From positions 84,377,559 through 84,441,558 of the forward strand of contig NC_068360.1 in assembly GCF_020536995.1 (NCBI RefSeq): DNA of 64,000 nucleotides. Direction: 5' to 3'. The position numbers and the translations under genes were made by a program. Positions 59,243 through 64,000 of the stretch are shown here, in pieces. Each line of letters begins with the position of its first letter. Positions within the stretch are counted from its first letter, which is position 1. This DNA is from Dreissena polymorpha (taxonomy: Eukaryota > Mollusca > Bivalvia > Myida > Dreissenidae). The notes under the pieces are model-generated. The model had not been told where the DNA came from. It did not search any database and saw only the letters and a list, made by a program, of their open reading frames with translations.

Positions 59243-60046
59243 TAGAGCTGTAACGATTCAGCCATCATTCGATTCGATTTCGATACCAAATGGTCCGATT
59301 CGATTATTTTCGATTCGATTCAAATTAAACTATTTGCTGCTTATTTTGCAAAATAGTTCATGTTAGGTTTGTCCAGGGTATGAATTAATATGTTTGGTAT
59401 TCGTTACTAACGTATAAAAGAAGTATGTTGTACATTTAAAGTGTTTAATTTTTTAAATAAAATTTAAAAACGCAACATTGTTGTATAAGTAACAAATTTG
59501 TTGAACAAAACTTCCTTTTGAGTTATTGATAAATAACATAAAAGGCACAATGTATCAAATGTGTTTAACAGAAAAAAAACAACACAAAAAACATGTAAGT
59601 ATATAAACTACTTCCAGTTGACTTCTTAACAGAATGCACATAGTTTAGTAAACAAACCAACTGACTGATTTCAACTTACGTCAACAAAACACGTTTTGTA
59701 AGTTGACTTTGCATCAGAACCTTCGCGAAACCCGAAATGTTCCCATATTGATTTTAATTTTGACGGTGTGTCTTTCATATGGCTTAATAAGCCATTTTAC
59801 CGGCTTATGTAATGCTCAGCAAGTTATTCATTCATTCATTGAATGCCATATTGGCTATTGACCAATCACAAGACGTATTACAAATGACAAGAAAGTTTAG
59901 ACGACGGATTTGGAAAGTAAGGTTTAAAATGCGGATCTATCGGGATTGCAGTGAATCGAATCGAAATTGGCCGTATTGGTATCGAAATCGAATCGGCGGC
60001 GTTGAACCGGGTTTTCGATGCATCAAACCGAATCGTTACAGCTCTA
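59243..60046. mobile_element. hAT-like non-autonomous element inside the microsatellite
   Basis: The ends TAGAGCTGTAACGATTCAGC and, reverse complemented on the right, TAGAGCTGTAACGATTCGGT match; the similarity runs on through CGATTCGATTTCGATACCAA. ACTACTAC lies on both sides (59235-59242 and 60047-60054), although the repeat context makes such a match easy. The length is 804 bp. No transposase frame was seen. Confidence 0.75.
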
Positions 60047-60210
60047 ACTACTACTATTGCTACTGTTTCTGCTGCTACTGCTTCTGCTACTGCTACTGCT
60101 TCTGCTACTACTACTGCTAATGCTAATGCTACTGCTACTGCTACCGATACCGCAACCACTACCACTACCACTACCACTACCACTACTACTTCTACTACTT
60201 ATTATAATTA
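60047..60210 (+). repeat. microsatellite, right part
   Basis: Continues the trinucleotide array (CTACTATTGC, TACTGCTTCTGCTACTGC, CACTACCACTACC) interrupted by the hAT-like element. Confidence 0.9.
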
Positions 60211-60278
60211 GATGAATTTAATCAATATTTTTAATTGTAATGTTTGTTATTATTATTTAATTTTTATATCGTTGTCAG

Positions 60279-61138
60279 CACCAGACGCCGCAGCAGCCGG
60301 ACATCCGTCGAATGCGTATATGCAGAATGCAAATGAACAAACGACATCTGCTGTATCAACAAAACATCGGAAACTTAGAAGAATCCGCCAGAGGTACCAA
60401 TAGTATCGAATTACCGTGATTAATATTCATATGAGTAAAACGTACCTTCTGGTATAAATGGGGTAAGCATGTACGACATTTGTCTATTTTCTACATCAAT
60501 TCCAATTTATATGGACCACGCTGTGTGAAAAGGGGGTTTAATGCCTGTGCAAGTCTCTTGTTAGCAAAAAGCAAGTTTAGGCGGAAAGTGTCGTAACTGA
60601 CTGTGCGGACTGCACACGCACATGCATGAAAGCCCGTTTTCACAGAGCACGGCTCATATCTATTGTATTTGTTCGACGATTTTATGTTTATTTTGGTATC
60701 ATTTTTACCTTGTTTTCTTGACAGTATGGGGACACCAGCGGTGTTTTGCACAGGTCTGGAGACTTCGAGGGAATTACTCACGTTATCGGTTTATAATTTG
60801 TTTTTTGTAGGCAATACAATACTATCACTTGACTCCGGACCTCTGTTAACTTTAATTTTTTATTGCCAAAGGTTTCTCTGCTTTATCAGTCTTTCTTTCA
60901 TAGAAAAATGGTCATGAAATGGACAAAAAAATGAAGAATATATATTTCCCAGCAGAATCCACTTGTTCATCACGAGGACTTTTGAATGGATCGTTCTTTC
61001 TCATCGTCTTACAGAACCACTTTCACCACGGGCCAACTGAAGACGCTTGAAGGCGCATTTCAACAAGCGCCTTACCCGGACATCATTGTCAGAGAGGCTC
61101 TTGCACGGCAACTTATGCTGGACGAAACGAGGGTGCAG
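60279..61138 (+). CDS. PRD-class homeobox gene, two internal exons (partial)
   Basis: Exons 60279-60393 and 61015-61138 join in phase 2 (AG plus A gives Arg). The first acceptor follows TATCGTTGTCAG and its donor is GTACCA. The second acceptor follows TTCTTTCTCATCGTCTTACAG, and its donor is GTACGG. The first exon gives [20 protein letters not shown], then a basic [10 protein letters not shown]. Across the junction the homeodomain reads [18 protein letters not shown], then [20 protein letters not shown] and ETRVQ. With R5, F8, Q12, L16, F20 and Y25 in place, the donor falls between homeodomain positions 46 and 47, the classic PRD-class intron. The VWFQNRR helix-3 exon must lie beyond the window. 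The protein is expected to be a nuclear DNA-binding regulator. The family is not assigned; the recognition residue at position 50 is not visible. A start at the ATG at 60986 is possible but fits the homeodomain less well. The 5' exons are not found. Confidence 0.82.
60518..60660. mobile_element. fold-back element copy in the homeobox intron
   Basis: GTGTGAAAAGGGGGTTTAAT, GGCGGAAAGTGTCGTAACTG, CTGTGCGGACTGCACACG and CCGTTTTCACAGAGCACGGC. A shortened AAGTGTCGTCC family copy. Confidence 0.7.
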
Positions 61139-62096
61139 GTACGGAAAGCCACTCGCAGTGTTACCTCCACATACGGGTTAACAGTAGCCATGTAATTGAC
61201 AAGAACAATTCTTACAAATATGGAAGTTTTTTTTAGGTTTAAGTGTTATCCAAATTTACGCAAATCAGTGCTTTTTTATGCATTTATGATTTTTTTTTCC
61301 ACGATATACAGTCGAAAATGTAAAATAAAATAAAAATGAATAACAAAGATTTTTAATCATATATACAATATTATTTCAATTGGCCATCAACATTTGGGGT
61401 TTATGGGCGGCACGGGTTTAATTCGGACTGTGCTCGAATTTTTGCGACGACGTTAGGGCGGAAAAATAATTTAATCGCTAAGTTGTTTTCAAACGTTATT
61501 TATATATTGTTAATGACTTTTGCGAAAGTGACGATTGGTGAATCCCGCGCGATTTTATCGTTGCTATGGTTTCCAGGCGTGTTGATACGATTCAACATGA
61601 AATGCAATTCGAAAGAATACTATTCTGATACAAAAGAATACATTTATATTTTGAATACCTATAGGCTATATGTTCACGTATTTTTGTGTGCATACAAGTG
61701 TACACAATCGGTCTATATTTTAGTTTAAAACTATTTTATTGCTTTATCATGTTTAACCCATTTATGCCTAGTGGACTCTCCCATCCTTCTAAGTCAATTT
61801 ATTTCGAAAATTAGGGATGTCTAGAATATTCATTTCTATATTTAGAATATTTCTTACAGAAATTCATTGAAGAAAACATCTTAGACCCTGATGAGAAGCC
61901 GCATCATGCGGCGTCTCAGCTGGGTCTACGCTGTTTGCCAAAGCATTTTTTCTAAACGCTAGGTATATTAACATGTAGGCAAACAACTGAACGTAAATTA
62001 TAGCGAGATTGGCAAACTTACATAAACAGTTTAGTTTCACGAGTTTCAACAAAATTAGATTTTTTTGCATTGATATCACAAACAATAACGCTGTTG
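61139..62096. other. intron or intergenic DNA, with a dispersed repeat at 61750-61945
   Basis: AT-rich. The repeat has TTTAACCCATTTATGCCTAG and a hairpin around GCCGCATCATGCGGC, then GGGTCTACGCTGTTTGCC, a common bivalve repeat pattern from memory. No homeobox helix-3 exon was found. Confidence 0.5.
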
Positions 62097-64000
62097 TTAC
62101 GATGATCCTGGAGCATCTCTATCTACAGTCGTATCATATAATTTGGTAAATACTTTATATGGCAAACCGCCTGCTGATTTACATTTAGCAATTAAAAGAC
62201 CAAGCGCTCTGCCAGCACTTTGTGCCACACACTTAGCAGTGGCACCAAAATCTAGATGCTCATCCAATAGGATACCAAGGTACATGTACTTGTTCACAAC
62301 TTGCAAATTGTAGTCACCACATGTAAATGAGATTGTTGTTCTATTTCTACAATTAGGTCTCAAATGCACTATGTGACTTTTATCATGATTCACAACCATA
62401 CAATTGAAAGAACACCATGTATTTAAAACATTTAACATAGATTGTAGATCCTGCTCATTATCAGAGATAAGAACAATGTCGTCTGCATAAAGTAATATAC
62501 ATAGTTTTTCATTACCACTTATGGATATTCCTTTATCCAGGGCTTTAATTGCAACAGCTAGATCGTTAATAAACAGATTAAAAAGAAGCGGTGACAGGCC
62601 ACAGCTTTGTCGAAGGCCACATTGAACCTCAAACTCTTCGGTATAAAGGCCATTAATTCGTACACATGATGTTACATTATTATATAACGATTTGATAGCT
62701 ATGACAATTTTTCCATTAACACCTATCACTGAAGTCAACTTATTCCACAAAATGCCTCTTTCTACGAAATCATACGCCTTTTTAAAATTAATAAAGGCAC
62801 AGAAAGTAGACTGCCTTAAACGCTTTCTTGTTTCAATAATATTAGTTAGAGACGACAAATGATCATTTGTACTTCTATTTTTCCGAAAGCCATTTTGCTC
62901 ATCAACAATGACATCATTATCCTCAGACCATTGTGATATTCTGTCATTTAGAATGGAGCTATATAATTTATACATGGAACAGGATAATGCAATGCCTCTG
63001 TAGGACAGGGGGTCTCGTAAATCAGTTGTACTTGATTTAGGAATGGGACTTATAATTATTTTACCCCACTCAGATGGTACTATGCGAGAGTTAAAACAAA
63101 CATTAAAAAGAATATGTAGAAAAGAAACACAGACATCATTTTTTAACACATCTACAGGTATTGAGTCATTACCACATGCTTTGCCACACTTTGCTTTAGT
63201 AATGGCCTTCCATACTTCAGATAGAGTAATATTTTCATTTAAACTTTCACAATTTAGATTGTTCCCAACATTGCTATTTCCTAACCATGTTTGATATTGA
63301 AAAGAATTGTTTCTGTTGCAAAACAGACTGCTAAAATCATTCTTCCATTTTGACAAAACTGTGTCAATATTATCTGAAATAGAGCCATCATCACAGACCA
63401 CTTCTAAAGGGATAGCTTTATTTTTGGATTGAGCAACAGCAATTTTTCCAATGGATTTCCAAAACTCTACCTGATTCTCTTCACATTGAGAGGCGAGATT
63501 AGTTTGAAATGAGACCCAGTATGCCCGTTTACTTTTCTGAACTTCACGGTCAAAAGCACGTCTTGCCGTTACAAATAAGTATTTGAGATGATTTTTGGCA
63601 TTGGCCTCTTTACAATTTAACCAATACTTTTCTGCCTTACATTGGGAATTCCATAAGTTAGACAGTTGTTCATTCCACCACGGTTTGCCTATTCTTCTTT
63701 TCTTGTTATCTTTACTAAAAAGTATATTAACTTTTTTATATTCTAGTTTGCTATACATTTCTTTTCTAATAACAGTGCATATATCAATATAGGCTGAATC
63801 GACATCTGTTTGCAATCTGATACTCTGTTCTAATTTAAAAACAGTATCATGAAATGACTTGATCACACTGTCTGCCGTAAGAAATTCATTATTAATATTA
63901 TCTACATTAAATCTATCATATGAGGCATTACGACCTGATTGATGGTCATCAGTGCAGCAATTATGTGCATAAAATTGATCCTGGCCTTTTAAAATATACG
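62097..64000 (-). mobile_element. LINE with long open reverse transcriptase frame, running off the right edge
   Basis: One frame is open on the - strand from the window edge to TAA at 62097-62099, over 630 codons. The reverse transcriptase blocks are in order: KAKCGKACGNDSIPVDVLKN, WGKIIISPIPK, YRGIALSCSMYKLYSSILND, DEQNGFRKNRSTNDHLSS, motif A INFKKAYD, LRQSCGLSPLLFNLFINDL, the catalytic YADDIVLIS and the thumb-start YMYLGILLDEHLDFG. Upstream of these are basic segments (KPWWNEQLSN, FDREVQKSKRAYWVSFQ) of the linker after the endonuclease, which lies outside the window. Two family residues differ: motif A has Asn in place of the first catalytic Asp, and RQS replaces RQG. The frame ends early after KLYDTTVDRDAPGSS, so the 3' part is missing. 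It is fairly young, since it is otherwise open, but probably inactive. Jockey/CR1/I-like group; clade unresolved. It lies antisense, in or beside the homeobox intron. Confidence 0.88.

Noticed and set aside
60986-61195. Stand-alone small homeobox-like protein starting at 60986
   Set aside because: The acceptor at 61014, the phase match to the exon at 60279-60393 and the basic residues it supplies explain the homeodomain better; the frame also crosses the 46/47 donor.

Overview
The window looks like nuclear DNA of a bivalve mollusc. It is AT-rich and intron-rich, with short exons and dense families of fold-back, SINE, LINE and Tc1/hAT-like repeats. The recurring inverted element carrying the core AAGTGTCGTCC and the short SINE with a TGGCCGAGTGG head are, from memory, typical of dreissenid mussels (zebra/quagga mussel). 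That species guess was not checked by any search. No bacterial operon, CRISPR array or functional RNA gene was seen.

Three host genes were recognised by joining small exons whose splice phases agree. (1) An arrestin-domain (ARRDC-like) gene lies on the + strand, 16610-26035, in six exons; its 5' exon was not found. It sits in a large imperfect inverted duplication: a truncated two-exon copy lies on the - strand at about 1150-1542. (2) LAMTOR4, the small Ragulator subunit, lies on the - strand at 49555-53166. Its three coding exons are complete and give 94 residues. (3) A PRD-class homeobox gene lies on the + strand at 60279-61138. Two exons carry the homeodomain up to position 46, where the classic 46/47 intron begins; the helix-3 exon is not in the window.

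Layout: 0-3 kb holds a palindrome-rich element and the inverted arrestin fragment. At 4.4-5.9 kb a 53-bp satellite has grown inside a fold-back element. From 6 to 15 kb there is mostly non-coding DNA with SINEs and two possible exons. From 15.3 to 26 kb lies the arrestin gene; its last intron holds a minisatellite made of splice-acceptor-like units, nested repeats and a LINE fossil. From 26 to 35 kb the DNA is AT-rich, with a SINE and a LINE 3' fragment. From 35.8 to 46 kb there are two DIRS-type retroelement fossils, an internally deleted Tigger/pogo element and several MITE-like repeats. LAMTOR4 follows at 49.5-53.2 kb, with a three-level nest of repeats in its first intron. From 55 to 64 kb there are fold-back elements, a possible regulatory block, a long TAC microsatellite split by a hAT-like element, the homeobox gene, and a LINE reverse transcriptase that runs off the right edge.

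The three host genes have no evident functional link; they are neighbours in a repeat-rich region. I see no convincing undescribed system. The most unusual signals are the satellite born inside a fold-back element, the acceptor-derived minisatellite, the palindrome cluster near the left edge and a few unrecognised but coding-looking exons.
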